Shown: positions 17,767 through 27,385 of the stretch, in pieces
Layout: each line of letters begins with the position of its first letter
Numbering within the stretch: the first letter of the stretch is position 1
Assembly (NCBI RefSeq): GCF_900102635.1
Contig: NZ_FMZQ01000003.1
Location: 186,001-250,000 of the forward strand
From: Ectopseudomonas chengduensis
Lineage (GTDB): Bacteria; Pseudomonadota; Gammaproteobacteria; Pseudomonadales; Pseudomonadaceae
Reading direction: 5' to 3'
Length of the DNA: 64,000 nt
The notes under the pieces: generated by a model
What the model saw: the letters and a program-made list of their open reading frames with translations, nothing else
What the model was told of the DNA's origin: nothing
The model's database searches: none
Translations under genes and position numbers: made by a program

Positions 17767-19031
17767 GCGTCCCCGTTCAGTGTCACGCGAAAGCGTGTAT
17801 GCCCCGGTTCGCTCTGCAGGCTGACCTGCCAGCCCTGTTTGGCGCAGATGCGTTTGACCAGCGACAGCCCCAGGCCCAGCCCTTCACCGCGGGCCTGCAA
17901 GCCGCGGACGAAGGGCTGGAAGATGCGCTCGTGCTGCTCGGCGGGAATGCCGGCGCCGCTGTCCTCGATACGGAAGGCGCCCTGTTCGAGGATCAGGCGC
18001 ACACTGCCGCGTTCGGTGTAATGCAGGGCATTGCGCAACAGGTTGGCCATCACCGTGCCGAGAAAGGTGGCGTTGTAACGGCCGTCGTCCTGGCCTTCCT
18101 CGGTCAATTGGAAGTCCAGCCCCTTCTCCTTCATCAAGACGCTCCAGCGGCTGGCCTGCTCATGAGCGATACCGGCGAGCGTGCGGTCGCCGCCGAAGGC
18201 CGCTTCGTTGCTCTTGTCCCGCGCCAGTTGCAGGAAGGTCTGCACCAGCTCGCGCATTTCCTCGCTGGCGCGGGCGATGCGCGCCACCTGTTCCTTCTCG
18301 CGCGGCCCCAGGGGCGCTTCGGCGAGCAGTTCGCAGGAAGTGGCGATGACCATTAGCGGTGTGCGCAGTTCGTGGCTGACATCGCTGGTGAATAGCCGCT
18401 CGCGCTCCAGAGACTGACGCACCTGGCCCAGCGTGCTGTCGAAGGCGGCGGCCAACTGGCCGATCTCATCGTCGGGGTAGTCCGGCGCCAGGGGCGGCGC
18501 CAGTGGGTGCAGCTGGTCGCGATGGCGCACCTGCTGGGCCAGACGGCTGACCGGCGCCATGACCTTGCGCGCCATCATCAGGCCCAGGCCCCAGGCGGCC
18601 ACCACCGTTATCAGGAAGCCGGCCAGCACCACGTTGAACAGCGCATTCTCGCGGGCTTCGAATTCCTGCTGTTCCTGCACCAGCATGTAGGTCTCGCCGT
18701 TGATCTTCTGTACGTAGATGTAAAACGCCTCGTCGCCGCTGACCACTTCGTTGAATCCCTCCTGCAGGCCGGCGTACTGCTGGGGAATCAGGTATTGGTC
18801 GTGGTAGGAGGAGAAGAACTGCGTACTGCTGTCCAGGCGCGGCGGGCGGCCCTGGCGGATGTCCTCGTTGAGCGTTTCGCCCAGCTCGCGGCTCATCTCC
18901 TGGGAAACCAGGTGCTCCTCGATGAAGTGCACCACACCGACGATGCTCAGCGAGAACAGGCCGCTGACCATCACCGTCATCAATACGAAGGCGATCAGAA
19001 TCCGCCGTTCGAAGGGCTGCTTAGACAGCAT
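17763..19031 (-). CDS. colS: Sensor histidine kinase ColS
   Basis: Inner-membrane kinase of 422 residues: TM1 at about 11-35, a periplasmic loop 36-132, TM2 at 133-153, HAMP, HisKA with SDVSHELRTPL (His220) and a HATPase (N box LLRNALHYT, DSGAGIP, GEGLGLGLSLV). The loop contains E120-Q-Q-E123, an ExxE motif near the second helix. In P. putida ColS such a motif binds iron or zinc, so metal excess is the likely signal. The ATG at 19031 overlaps the colR end by 11 bases. Identification rests on the adjoining ColR and on the methyltransferase-InaA genes downstream. Confidence 0.9.
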   Translation of the reverse strand: MLSKQPFERRILIAFVLMTVMVSGLFSLSIVGVVHFIEEHLVSQEMSRELGETLNEDIRQGRPPRLDSSTQFFSSYHDQYLIPQQYAGLQEGFNEVVSGDEAFYIYVQKINGETYMLVQEQQEFEARENALFNVVLAGFLITVVAAWGLGLMMARKVMAPVSRLAQQVRHRDQLHPLAPPLAPDYPDDEIGQLAAAFDSTLGQVRQSLERERLFTSDVSHELRTPLMVIATSCELLAEAPLGPREKEQVARIARASEEMRELVQTFLQLARDKSNEAAFGGDRTLAGIAHEQASRWSVLMKEKGLDFQLTEEGQDDGRYNATFLGTVMANLLRNALHYTERGSVRLILEQGAFRIEDSGAGIPAEQHERIFQPFVRGLQARGEGLGLGLSLVKRICAKQGWQVSLQSEPGHTRFRVTLNGDA

Positions 19032-19704
19032 CGGCGCTCTCCGCCAGGCGATAACCGACACCATGGATGGTGTGCAGCAGGGGAGTGGGGAAGGGCTTGT
19101 CGAGCACCTGACGCAGTTGGTGGATGTGGCTGCGCAGGCTGTCGCTGTCCGGGCAGTCGTCACCCCACAGGGATTCTTCCAGCGCCTCGCGCCGTACCAC
19201 AGCCGGGCTGCGCTGCATGAGGATGGCCAGCAGCTTGAGACCCAACGGGTTGAGCTTGAGCGGCTGACCGGCGCGGCTGACGTACAGGGTGTCGAGGTCG
19301 TAACTGAGGTCGGCGACCTGCAGCTGGCGTTTGCGACTGCCGCGGCTGCGGCGCAGGATCGCCTCGATGCGCGCCACCAGTTCGGAAAGCGCGAACGGCT
19401 TGATCAGATAGTCGTCGGCGCCGGCGTTGAGGCCCTGCAGGCGGTCATCCAGGGCATCGCGTGCGGTGAGCATGAGGATCGGCACCTCGCTGCGCCCATC
19501 CTCGCGCAGGCGCTTGCATACCTGATAGCCGTCTATGCCGGGCAGCATGATGTCCAGCACGATCAAGTCATAGTGGCCGCTGCTGGCCAGGTGCAGGCCG
19601 CTCAGGCCGTCCTGTGCGCAGTCGACGGAAAAGCCCTTGAGCTGCAAATAGTCGAGCACGTTGGCGAGGATGTCTCGGTTGTCTTCGATGACCAGAATGC
19701 GCAT
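19021..19704 (-). CDS. colR: OmpR-family response regulator ColR
   Basis: 227 residues: receiver with phospho-acceptor Asp51 in LIVLDIMLPGIDGY and Lys in YLIKPFA, then a winged-helix DNA-binding domain ending in LLHTIHGVGYRL. The N-terminal stretch (VIEDNRDILANVLDYL) and NAGADDYLIKPFALSEL closely follow Pseudomonas ColR. With ColS it controls outer-membrane integrity and tolerance to zinc, iron, phenol and polymyxin in other pseudomonads. The ATG is at 19704. The region upstream carries a ColR-box-like site pointing toward the divergent gene. Confidence 0.93.
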   Translation of the reverse strand: MRILVIEDNRDILANVLDYLQLKGFSVDCAQDGLSGLHLASSGHYDLIVLDIMLPGIDGYQVCKRLREDGRSEVPILMLTARDALDDRLQGLNAGADDYLIKPFALSELVARIEAILRRSRGSRKRQLQVADLSYDLDTLYVSRAGQPLKLNPLGLKLLAILMQRSPAVVRREALEESLWGDDCPDSDSLRSHIHQLRQVLDKPFPTPLLHTIHGVGYRLAESADAV

Positions 19705-19721
19705 CGCGGGTTATTCCTGGG

Positions 19722-19750
19722 TTTGACGATTCTTTCACACGGCTTTGACG
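19722..19750 (+). promoter_or_regulatory. ColR-box and -35 module between colR and the divergent membrane protein
   Basis: TTGACGATTCTTTCACA (19723-19739), then 5 bases, then TTGACG (19745-19750). It matches the minus-strand module at 17739-17766 in 14 of 17 box positions, in the spacing to TTGACG, and in the distance to the start codon (68 bases to ATG 19808). It is therefore a likely ColR-activated promoter. Confidence 0.65.
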
Positions 19751-19807
19751 AGCGGCTCACGGCTCGCCTCGCACACTGCGGCACGTTCATCCTTCAAGGA
19801 TCATACG

Positions 19808-20329
19808 ATGCCTCGGCTTCAATACGCGCAACTTCGTTATCTGGCGATCATCCTGCTGGCCTGGCTGGCAGTTTTCTTCCTCACACGCAGCGCGTTGCTG
19901 CCGCTGAGCATGGCCTGGGGTGCGACGACCTCGCCCGCACCCTTGCAGGGCGTGCGCCAGGCCAATTGTGCGCAACCCCTGGATGCCCGTATCAACCTCT
20001 ATCGCATGGCGCCCGATCTGTACCGCACCGGGCTGATCGCTGCGCTGTATCGCGTCATCTATCAAGGCTGGAGCAAGGAACAGGCCCTGGCAGAAATGGC
20101 CGGCTGCAGCAGCGGGCGCTCGGCAACCGGTCCACTGGGCCAGTTCGACAAGGACGTACCACGCTATATGGCCGAGCCGCTCTACACTCAGGGCTGGGAT
20201 GACGGGTTTCGCCAGTGCGAGGACGTGCAGCGTATCGATGACAGGCAGGCACGCCGGGAGGAGCAGTGGCGCGATGATGAATGGCGCCACCATGTCGATC
20301 AGGCGATGGCCAAGGCACTGCGTCGTTAG
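19808..20329 (+). CDS. Membrane-anchored hypothetical protein, putative ColR target
   Basis: 173 residues. ATG 19808 follows AAGGA by 8 bases. One N-terminal membrane helix (LAIILLAWLAVFFLTRSALLP) is followed by a periplasmic domain with few features: Cys in RQANCAQPL, in AGCSSGRS and in FRQCEDVQ, and an acidic/basic C-terminal helix. No family is recognised. Its value lies in context: it is divergent from colR and lies 68 bases downstream of a ColR-box module, as PP_0900/PA4382-type genes do in other pseudomonads as far as I recall. It may act in envelope maintenance. Confidence 0.75.
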   Translation: MPRLQYAQLRYLAIILLAWLAVFFLTRSALLPLSMAWGATTSPAPLQGVRQANCAQPLDARINLYRMAPDLYRTGLIAALYRVIYQGWSKEQALAEMAGCSSGRSATGPLGQFDKDVPRYMAEPLYTQGWDDGFRQCEDVQRIDDRQARREEQWRDDEWRHHVDQAMAKALRR

Positions 20330-20348
20330 AAATTTCTTTATTTCCTTA

Positions 20349-20375
20349 TCAAGAGCGACTGAATCACGTCGATAA
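20349..20375 (+). promoter_or_regulatory. FliA (sigma-28) type promoter of the chemoreceptor gene
   Basis: TCAAG (20349-20353) and GTCGATAA (20368-20375) with an 11-base interval after an 8-base -35 fit the Pseudomonas FliA consensus (TCAAGnnn, 11-12 bases, GCCGATAA) with one mismatch in the -10. It would give a leader of about 85 nt before the MCP gene at 20466, and chemoreceptors are standard FliA targets. Confidence 0.62.
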
Positions 20376-20465
20376 GAAAGAAGGGATTAGCGCAATCTCT
20401 TAAGGTCTTTTGCCAAGTGCGGCGAAGGATGTCTCGATTTCTGCGCGCAATGGGAGTTGCAAAAA

Positions 20466-22091
20466 ATGTCGCTGCGTAATCTTTCTATCGCACCACGGGC
20501 TGCTTTGGGGTTCGGTCTAGTGGCTTTGCTGGTGTTGTTGCTTGGGGCTTTTTCACTGTTCCAGATGACCGAGATGCGCAAGCAGTCCGAGGCAGTCGAT
20601 CAGGATTGGCTGCCAAGTGTGATGGCGCTGGGGGAGGTCAGCCAGGACATCCTGCGTCTGCGTGCCGTGACGCTGCGGCTGATGCTCAATCGTGAGCCGG
20701 ACGAATTACAGCGCAACCTGCGTCTGGCCGATGACTTGCGCGCTGCGCTCAGTGAGGCCGATTCCTCATACGAAAAACTCATTTCCAGTAGTGACGAGCG
20801 TGGCCTCTATGAAGGCTTTCGTCGCGCTGAGGCTGGTTACCTGCAGGAGCAGGGCAAGATCGTCGCATTCGTTCGACAAGGTAACTTCGACGATGCCATT
20901 GCCGTGACCCGTGGCACGCTCAATCAACATGCCGATGATATGACGCTAGCTCTCCGTGAGCTTTCCGAACTGAACCGTAAGGGGGCTTCCGGGGCTGCTC
21001 GCGAAGCCGGGCGGGTGTTCGATTCGGCGCGTACCTGGGTAGTGGTGATGATGGCACTGGCGGCGCTGGCCACCGTGGCCCTGGCATTGTTGCTGACCCG
21101 CAGTATCGTCGCGCCGCTGAGCGAAGCCGTGCGGGTGGCTGAGGTGGTGGCATCTGGTGACCTGACTCAGGTCATTCATGCTGAAGGTAGCGATGAGCCG
21201 GCGCGCTTGTTGGCGGCGTTGAAAAGCATGCAGCAGAGCCTGCGTAACACCATTCAGAGTATCGCCGACTCGTCCAATCAACTGGCATCGGCATCCGAAG
21301 AATTGCATGCGGTGACCGAGGATTCGACTCGCGGCCTGCATCAGCAGAACACCGAGATCGAACAGGCCGCTACGGCAGTCAACGAGATGACTGCCGCGGT
21401 CGAAGAGGTCGCGCGCAATGCTGTGAGCACCTCCGAGGCATCGCGCGAATCCAATGCTACGGCGCAGCAGGGGCGCGAGCAGGTGCGCCAGACCGTGAGC
21501 TCGATCAGTCAGCTGGCCGATGATGTAAATGGCACCGCGGGTGAGGTCGAGAAGCTGGCCGAGCGGGTCCGTGAGATCAGCAAGGTGCTTGACGTGATCC
21601 GCTCCATCGCCGAGCAGACCAACCTGTTGGCGCTCAACGCTGCCATCGAGGCAGCGCGGGCCGGTGATGCGGGACGAGGCTTCGCTGTAGTGGCTGACGA
21701 GGTGCGTGCGCTGGCGCATCGCACTCAGCAATCCACCCAGGAGATCGAGCAGATGATCGGTGCCATTCAAAGCGGCACCGATCAGGCGGTCGGTTCGATG
21801 CAGAGCAGCAACAGTCGCGCCCGCTCCACCCTTGAGGTGGCCCAGGCTGCGGGCACGGCGCTGGAGTTGATCACTCAGGCGATTTCCTCGATCAACGAGC
21901 GCAACCTGGTGATTGCCAGCGCGTCGGAAGAGCAGGCTCAGGTGGCGAGGGAAGTGGATCGCAATCTGGTCAATATTCGCGATCTGTCGCTGCAGAGTTC
22001 GGCGGGTGCCAACCAGACCAGTGCGGCTAGCCAGGAGCTGTCGCGTCTGGCGATCGACCTGAACAACCTGGTAGCGCGCTTCAAGGTCTGA
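20466..22091 (+). CDS. Methyl-accepting chemotaxis protein with 4HB-type sensor
   Basis: 541 residues: TM1 about 13-33, a helical periplasmic domain of about 155 residues (four-helix-bundle 4HB_MCP class), TM2 about 193-213, HAMP ([22 protein letters not shown]), and a signalling domain with the hairpin [21 protein letters not shown] and [15 protein letters not shown]. No C-terminal CheR-tethering pentapeptide is seen. The start is ATG 20466 after GGGAG; a TTG three codons earlier is too near the ribosome-binding site. It lies beside fabB-fabA, like PA1608. The ligand is unknown. Confidence 0.94.
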   Translation: MSLRNLSIAPRAALGFGLVALLVLLLGAFSLFQMTEMRKQSEAVDQDWLPSVMALGEVSQDILRLRAVTLRLMLNREPDELQRNLRLADDLRAALSEADSSYEKLISSSDERGLYEGFRRAEAGYLQEQGKIVAFVRQGNFDDAIAVTRGTLNQHADDMTLALRELSELNRKGASGAAREAGRVFDSARTWVVVMMALAALATVALALLLTRSIVAPLSEAVRVAEVVASGDLTQVIHAEGSDEPARLLAALKSMQQSLRNTIQSIADSSNQLASASEELHAVTEDSTRGLHQQNTEIEQAATAVNEMTAAVEEVARNAVSTSEASRESNATAQQGREQVRQTVSSISQLADDVNGTAGEVEKLAERVREISKVLDVIRSIAEQTNLLALNAAIEAARAGDAGRGFAVVADEVRALAHRTQQSTQEIEQMIGAIQSGTDQAVGSMQSSNSRARSTLEVAQAAGTALELITQAISSINERNLVIASASEEQAQVAREVDRNLVNIRDLSLQSSAGANQTSAASQELSRLAIDLNNLVARFKV

Positions 22092-22138
22092 GGCACGGCC
22101 ATTTCCCCTCCCGCCAGCGGCAGGGGGAAGTAGCACAA

Positions 22139-22170
22139 ACGAAAACGGCGCCCGAAGGCGCCGTTTTCTT
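22139..22170. terminator. Bidirectional terminator between the MCP gene and fabB
   Basis: AAAACGGCGCC and GGCGCCGTTTT form a perfect stem with a CGAA loop. The A-run on one side and T-run on the other serve both the plus-strand chemoreceptor and the minus-strand fabAB operon. Confidence 0.85.
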
Positions 22171-22184
22171 TACCGCGGCAGCTG

Positions 22185-23405
22185 TTACTTGCCGGCCCAG
22201 CGCTTGAGCACCAGAGTGGCGTTGGTGCCACCGAAGCCGAAGCTGTTGCTCATCACTGTGTCGAGCTTGGCGTTCTCGACGGTGCTGAGCTGGATCGGCA
22301 TATCGGCCACTTCCGGGTCGAGCTCGTCGATGTTGGCCGACGCGGCGATGAAGTTACCTTCCATCATCAGCATGCAGTAGATCGCTTCCTGCACGCCGGC
22401 AGCGCCGAGGCTGTGGCCGGACAGGCTCTTGGTCGAGCTGATGGCTGGAGCCTTGTCGCCGAATACGGCGCGCACGCCTTTGATTTCCGCAACGTCGCCA
22501 ACCGGAGTCGAGGTGCCGTGGGTGTTGAGGTAGTCGATGGGGGTGTCGACGGTGGCCAGCGCCTGCTGCATGCAGCGGATCGCGCCTTCGCCGCTCGGAG
22601 CGACCATGTCGTAGCCATCGCTGGTCGCGCCGTAACCGACGATTTCCGCGTAAATCTTGGCGCCGCGAGCCAGTGCGTGTTCCAGCTCTTCGACCACGAC
22701 CATGCCGCCACCACCGGCGATGACGAAACCGTCACGCTTGGCGTCGTAGGCGCGCGAGGCCTTCTCCGGGGTTTCGTTGTACTGGGTGGAGAGGGCGCCC
22801 ATGGCGTCGAACAGGCAGCTCTGGCTCCAGTGCTCTTCTTCGCCGCCACCGGCGAAGACCACGTCCTGTTTGCCCAGCTGGATCTGCTCCATGGCCTGGC
22901 CGATGCAATGCGCGCTGGTGGCGCAGGCCGAGGAGATGGAGAAGTTGACGCCCTTGATCTTGAACGGAGTGGCCAGGCACGCCGATACGGTGCTGCCCAT
23001 GGTGCGGGTCACGCGGTATGGGCCGATGCGCTTGACGCCTTTTTCGCGCAGGGTATCGATGGCTTCCATCTGGTTGACGGTGGAAGCGCCACCGGAACCG
23101 GCGATCAGGCCGGTGCGCGGATTGGAAATCTGCTCTTCGCTGAGGCCGGAATCCTTGATCGCCTGTTCCATCGACAGATAGGCGTAAGCCGCAGCGTCGC
23201 CCATGAAGCGGAACAGTTTGCGGTCGATCAGCTCTTCCAGATTCAGGTTGACCGAACCGGAGACATGACTACGCAGGCCCATTTCGGCGTAGGAGGGGTT
23301 GAAACGGATGCCTGATTTGCCCGCGCGAAGGCTGCCGGCAACGGCTTCTTTGTCATTGCCCAGGCAGGAAACGATGCCCAGACCGGTGATCACTACACGA
23401 CGCAT
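22185..23405 (-). CDS. fabB: 3-oxoacyl-[ACP] synthase I FabB
   Basis: Condensing enzyme that elongates cis-3-decenoyl-ACP in unsaturated fatty-acid synthesis. 406 residues with the Cys-His-His triad: Cys161 in [10 protein letters not shown], His in [11 protein letters not shown], and His in [12 protein letters not shown]. The C-terminal [13 protein letters not shown] loop is intact. ATG 23405 follows AAGGAC. It lies 11 bases after fabA, and the two form the classical fabAB operon. Control likely acts through the operator upstream of fabA. Confidence 0.98.
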   Translation of the reverse strand: MRRVVITGLGIVSCLGNDKEAVAGSLRAGKSGIRFNPSYAEMGLRSHVSGSVNLNLEELIDRKLFRFMGDAAAYAYLSMEQAIKDSGLSEEQISNPRTGLIAGSGGASTVNQMEAIDTLREKGVKRIGPYRVTRTMGSTVSACLATPFKIKGVNFSISSACATSAHCIGQAMEQIQLGKQDVVFAGGGEEEHWSQSCLFDAMGALSTQYNETPEKASRAYDAKRDGFVIAGGGGMVVVEELEHALARGAKIYAEIVGYGATSDGYDMVAPSGEGAIRCMQQALATVDTPIDYLNTHGTSTPVGDVAEIKGVRAVFGDKAPAISSTKSLSGHSLGAAGVQEAIYCMLMMEGNFIAASANIDELDPEVADMPIQLSTVENAKLDTVMSNSFGFGGTNATLVLKRWAGK

Positions 23406-23416
23406 GTGCAAGTCCT

Positions 23417-23932
23417 TCAGAAACTGTCGGTGGAGGTGAACAGGCCGACGCGCAGGCCTTCGGCGCTGTAAATTTCACGGCCGTCGACGGACACGGTGCC
23501 ATCGGCGATGCCGAGGATCAGCGAGCGGCTGATGGTGCGCTTGATGTGAATGTTGTAGGTGACCTTCTTGGCGGTCGGCAGTACCTGACCGAAGAATTTC
23601 ACTTCGCCGCTACCCAGGGCGCGGCCACGGCCGGGGTTGCCTTGCCAGCCGAGGTAAAAGCCGACCAGTTGCCACATGGCGTCGAGACCGAGGCAGCCCG
23701 GCATTACCGGGTCGCCCTCGAAGTGACAGGCGAAGAACCACAGGTCCGGATTGATATCGAGCTCAGCGACGATTTCGCCCTTGCCGTACTTGCCGCCGGT
23801 TTCGCTGATGTGAGCGATACGATCGATCATCAGCATGTTTGGGGCGGGCAGTTGCGCGTTCCCCGGGCCGAACAGTTCGCCGCGGCTGCAGGCGAGCAGA
23901 TCTTCCCGGGTGTAGGCGTTTTGTCTTGTCAT
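23417..23932 (-). CDS. fabA: 3-hydroxydecanoyl-[ACP] dehydratase/isomerase FabA
   Basis: Bifunctional hot-dog enzyme that dehydrates 3-hydroxydecanoyl-ACP and isomerises the double bond, the branch point to unsaturated fatty acids. 171 residues, the standard length. Catalytic His70 ([15 protein letters not shown]) and Asp84 (LGLDAMWQL) are in place. The ATG at 23932 follows GAGGAGC. It is the first gene of the fabAB operon. About 134 bases upstream is an inverted repeat resembling FabR/DesT-type operators. Confidence 0.98.
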   Translation of the reverse strand: MTRQNAYTREDLLACSRGELFGPGNAQLPAPNMLMIDRIAHISETGGKYGKGEIVAELDINPDLWFFACHFEGDPVMPGCLGLDAMWQLVGFYLGWQGNPGRGRALGSGEVKFFGQVLPTAKKVTYNIHIKRTISRSLILGIADGTVSVDGREIYSAEGLRVGLFTSTDSF

Positions 23933-24065
23933 GCGAGCTCCTCAATTGTCCCCACGCTTCTAAGGCTGGGCGAATCGTCCTGGCCGGCGACGTCTTTCTA
24001 AATGTAGGCGTCTGCCGGCAGCCTAGTCATAGACTGTTGCGTTGTGGTGAAAGTCACAGCGCAGT

Positions 24066-24081
24066 GAGTACAGTTGTACTC
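24066..24081. promoter_or_regulatory. Candidate FabR/DesT-type operator upstream of fabA
   Basis: GAGTACA-GT-TGTACTC is a perfect 7-bp inverted repeat with a 2-base spacer. The pattern GnGTACAnnTGTACnC is close to FabR operators of E. coli fabA/fabB as I remember them, and to the AGTGnAC..-type site of the Pseudomonas TetR regulator DesT. It lies about 134 bases upstream of the fabA start in the 220-base intergenic region, which is otherwise featureless to me. Confidence 0.55.
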
Positions 24082-24152
24082 TGCTGGTTCTGCATTGTCA
24101 CAGGCACAGCAGTTTCCCCTTGTAACGCCGGCTTGTCACGGGCGCTACTCGC

Positions 24153-26051
24153 CTATGGTCGGGGTGGCAGCCAGCGCAGCAGAATGCGTTGCAAGTCTGC
24201 TCGTTTGAACGGCTTTGCCAGGTAATCGTTCATTCCCGCTTCCAGGCAGGCTTCGCGGTCACCCTGTAGGGCATTGGCGGTCAGGGCGATGATCGGCACC
24301 TGTTGGCACTGCTGGAGCTGACGGATCTGCCGCGTCGCCTCGTAACCGTCCATCAGCGGCAGTCTGCAATCCATCAGGATGGCGGCGTAGTCGTGCTGGC
24401 TGCAGTTTTGTACGGCCTGCTGACCATCGCCGACCAGACTGACCTGATAGCCCAGGCTGCGCAGCATGGCTTCGATGACCGTCTGGTTGACCGGATTGTC
24501 TTCCACCAGCAGCACTGCCTGGCCGTCGCCGCTGCTCAGGCTCTGATTGTCACTGCTTTGTGCCTGCTCGCTGCGGGCCAGAAAGGGTAAAGGTATCTCC
24601 AGGGTGAACACCGAGCCTTCGCCCAGTCGGCTTTCCGCGCGCAAGGTGCCGCCCATGCGTTCGGCCAAGGTGCGAGCGATCGGCAGGCCGAGGCCGGTGC
24701 CGCCGTAACGGCGGGATATCGAGGTGTCGGCCTGCTGAAAGGCGTCGAACATGTGTTCCAGGCGCTCGTCGTCGATGCCAATACCGCTGTCGCGCACGGC
24801 GCAGGTGAACCACAGCACCTGGTCGTCCAGCTGCTGCCAGCGGGTTTGCACAAGAATCTGGCCTTCTTCGGTGAACTTCAGTGCGTTGCCGATCAGGTTG
24901 ACCAGAATCTGCCGGATGCGCGTGGGGTCGCCGCGCACTTCCAATTGGTCCAGACCTGGCTGGGTTTCCAGCAGCAGTTGCAGGCCGCGTTGCTGAGCGC
25001 TGTGCTGGAATACCTGCACCGAGCCTTGCAGCAGCTCCAGCAGGCTGAAGGGGATGGCTTCGAGCTCCAGGGCGCCACGTTCGATCCGTGAGAAGTCGAG
25101 AATGTCGTTGATCACCTTGAGCAGGTGCTCGGTGGACTCGGTGGCCAGGGCGGCGTACTCGTTCTGCTCGTCGTTCAGGCTGGTGGTTTCCAGCAGTTGC
25201 AGCATGCCCAACACGCCATTCATGGGCGTGCGCAGCTCATGGCTCATCATGGCCAGGAAGTCGGACTTGGCCCGGTTGGCCTGCTCGGATTCCTCGCGCG
25301 CCTGGATCAATTCGGCAATCGCCTGCTGCTGCTCGCGACCGCTCTGCTCGAGGGCGCAGGCGAGGTTGTTGATATGCCGGGCGAGGTCGGTCAGTTCGTC
25401 ATTGCCGCGCTCGACCAGGGACGGGCGGTAGTCACCACTCTGGATGCGTTCCAGGGCCTGGCCCATGGCACTGAGCGGTTGCGCCAGGCGTCTGGCCAGG
25501 CGACGGGCGAGCAGGAAGGTCAGGAGCAGGGCAAACAATGAGAGAACGCCGGCCTTGAACAGTATCTCCTGCTGGCGCGTATTGAAGGTGTCGTTGGACA
25601 TGCCCACCACCACCCGGCCCAGGTAGCCGTCGCCGAGTGCCTTGCCCAAGGGTGGCAGCGCTTGCGTACGGGCAGGCTGGCCCTGCAGGCGAATCGGTGC
25701 CTGGAACACCTCGACCTGCGGCGTGCTATGGCCTTGTTCCTTGGGGCGTTCGACGTACACCAGAATGTTGTCGTCGCGGTCACGCACTTCAGCGAAACGC
25801 ACGTCAGGGGTGCCGAGGGTTGCACGCAGCAGGCTTTCCAGCGTGTCGAGGTTGTCGTTGAGCACGCCGTACTCGGTGGCTGGCGCCAACTGGTTGGCGA
25901 TCAGCTGGCCGATGTGACCCTGCTCCAGGCGCAGGTCCTGCAGGCGGGTGAAGGTGAGAAAACCGGTCAGCAGCAGGGTCAGCAGCAGGGCCGGGCCGAC
26001 ACTGATCAGCTGAGTGCGGGTGTGAATGTTCCAGCCGCGACGCTGGTTCAT
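24153..26051 (-). CDS. Hybrid sensor histidine kinase, PA1611-like (RetS/GacS network)
   Basis: 632 residues: TM1 about 15-36, a periplasmic region of about 130 residues, TM2 near 165-185, HAMP and coiled coil, HisKA with [13 protein letters not shown] (His271), HATPase (N box [26 protein letters not shown]), and a receiver with [13 protein letters not shown] (Asp561) and LAKPF. There is no Hpt domain, so the relay must pass to another protein. Position between fabA and gpsA matches PAO1 PA1611, which binds RetS and promotes GacS signalling to rsmY/rsmZ. ATG 26051 is chosen because the first membrane helix follows directly; upstream in-frame codons add a Pro/Arg-rich tail. Confidence 0.92.
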   Translation of the reverse strand: MNQRRGWNIHTRTQLISVGPALLLTLLLTGFLTFTRLQDLRLEQGHIGQLIANQLAPATEYGVLNDNLDTLESLLRATLGTPDVRFAEVRDRDDNILVYVERPKEQGHSTPQVEVFQAPIRLQGQPARTQALPPLGKALGDGYLGRVVVGMSNDTFNTRQQEILFKAGVLSLFALLLTFLLARRLARRLAQPLSAMGQALERIQSGDYRPSLVERGNDELTDLARHINNLACALEQSGREQQQAIAELIQAREESEQANRAKSDFLAMMSHELRTPMNGVLGMLQLLETTSLNDEQNEYAALATESTEHLLKVINDILDFSRIERGALELEAIPFSLLELLQGSVQVFQHSAQQRGLQLLLETQPGLDQLEVRGDPTRIRQILVNLIGNALKFTEEGQILVQTRWQQLDDQVLWFTCAVRDSGIGIDDERLEHMFDAFQQADTSISRRYGGTGLGLPIARTLAERMGGTLRAESRLGEGSVFTLEIPLPFLARSEQAQSSDNQSLSSGDGQAVLLVEDNPVNQTVIEAMLRSLGYQVSLVGDGQQAVQNCSQHDYAAILMDCRLPLMDGYEATRQIRQLQQCQQVPIIALTANALQGDREACLEAGMNDYLAKPFKRADLQRILLRWLPPRP

Positions 26052-26285
26052 GGCTCTACCATCCCTGGAAAGCGGCGCTGCTGTCTGACGAGAGGCGCAG
26101 GGCGGGGGCAAGGGGCTGCCTGTGGGCACGAATCGTCCTTGGCAATTATGGTCAATCCCGCATGTTAACCGACCCGACGCGCTTTGCCAGCGTCAGGCGC
26201 CTGCACTCTGCGGTAATTCTCGTTTGCCCGGCTCTGTGGATGGTCTGCACTGAACTTTTGCCCTGGCCGGGTACTCTCGGCTCCG

Positions 26286-26291
26286 TATAAT
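26286..26291 (+). promoter_or_regulatory. -10 element of the gpsA promoter
   Basis: A perfect TATAAT lies 42 bases before the gpsA ATG. No good -35 hexamer stands at 17 bases (CTGGCC), and TTGCCC lies 22 bases away. GAACTT followed 17 bases later by TCT (26252-26277) also recalls an AlgU-type promoter, but the fit is partial. Confidence 0.45.
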
Positions 26292-26333
26292 GCCCGCAGA
26301 CCGCCATCACGCATGGCCTCATTCGGAAGACCT

Positions 26334-27356
26334 ATGACACAGCTCCAACCCATTGCCGTACTCGGCGGCGGCAGCTTCGGCACCGCCCTGGCCAACCTGC
26401 TGGCGGAGAACGGCCAGCGCGTCCTGCAGTGGATGCGTGACCCCGAGCAGGCCGAGCAGATGCGTCAGAGCGGCGAGAACCCGCGCTATCTGAAGGGCGT
26501 CAAGCTGCATGGCGGTATCGAGCCGACCAGTGACCTGAGCGGCGTGCTGCAGCAGGCCGAGTTGGTGCTGGTCGCATTGCCTTCCAGCGCCCTGCGCGAT
26601 GCCCTGCAACCGGTGGCGGCGCAGTTGGCGGGCAAGATGCTGATCAGCACCACCAAGGGCATCGAAGCCAAGACCTTCAAGCTGATGAGCCAGATTCTCG
26701 AAGAGATCGCCCCCGCCGCGCGTATCGGCGTGCTGTCCGGGCCGAATCTGGCCAAGGAAGTGGCCGATCACGCCCTGACCGCCACGGTGATCGCCAGTGA
26801 AGATGAAGAACTGTGCCTGCGCGTGCAGCAGGCTCTGCATGGCAGAACCTTCCGCGTCTACGCCAGCGCCGATCGTTTCGGTGTCGAGCTTGGCGGCGCG
26901 TTGAAGAACGTCTACGCCATCATGTCCGGTATGGCGGCGGCGCTGGGCATGGGTGAGAACACCAAAAGCATGCTGATCACCCGCGCCCTGGCGGAAATGA
27001 CCCGTTTCGCGGTCAAGCTCGGCGCCAACCCGATGACCTTCCTCGGCCTCGCTGGTGTCGGCGACCTGATCGTCACCTGTTCGTCACCGAAAAGTCGCAA
27101 CTATCAGGTCGGCTTCGCCCTGGGTGAAGGCCTCAGCCTGGAAGACGCGGTGCAGCGCCTTGGCGAAGTCGCCGAAGGGGTCAATACGCTCAAGGTACTC
27201 AAGGCCCGTGCCGAAGAACTGGACGTCTACATGCCGCTGGTCGCTGGCCTGCATGCCATCCTCTTCGAGGGGCGTACGCTGGCTCAGGTCATCGAATTGC
27301 TGATGCTCGGTGAGCCCAAGACCGACGTCGATTTCATCCCCACTGCTGGTTTCTGA
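26334..27356 (+). CDS. gpsA: NAD(P)H-dependent glycerol-3-phosphate dehydrogenase GpsA
   Basis: Reduces dihydroxyacetone phosphate to sn-glycerol-3-phosphate for phospholipid synthesis; cytosolic. 340 residues with the N-terminal Rossmann motif [14 protein letters not shown], the [10 protein letters not shown] loop and catalytic Lys in [26 protein letters not shown] 26334 follows GGAAG. An earlier in-frame ATG lacks a ribosome-binding site. It is followed by DUF4389 and sixA genes at short spacing, probably one transcript, the same set as in other pseudomonads. Confidence 0.98.
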   Translation: MTQLQPIAVLGGGSFGTALANLLAENGQRVLQWMRDPEQAEQMRQSGENPRYLKGVKLHGGIEPTSDLSGVLQQAELVLVALPSSALRDALQPVAAQLAGKMLISTTKGIEAKTFKLMSQILEEIAPAARIGVLSGPNLAKEVADHALTATVIASEDEELCLRVQQALHGRTFRVYASADRFGVELGGALKNVYAIMSGMAAALGMGENTKSMLITRALAEMTRFAVKLGANPMTFLGLAGVGDLIVTCSSPKSRNYQVGFALGEGLSLEDAVQRLGEVAEGVNTLKVLKARAEELDVYMPLVAGLHAILFEGRTLAQVIELLMLGEPKTDVDFIPTAGF

Positions 27357-27385
27357 ACCCGGCAGCCAATCAAGGAGCGTGAATC

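Noticed and set aside
16896..18356. A 486-codon plus-strand frame across the methyltransferase and colS genes
   Set aside because: It crosses three recognised minus-strand genes and encodes a low-complexity product. It is a shadow frame.
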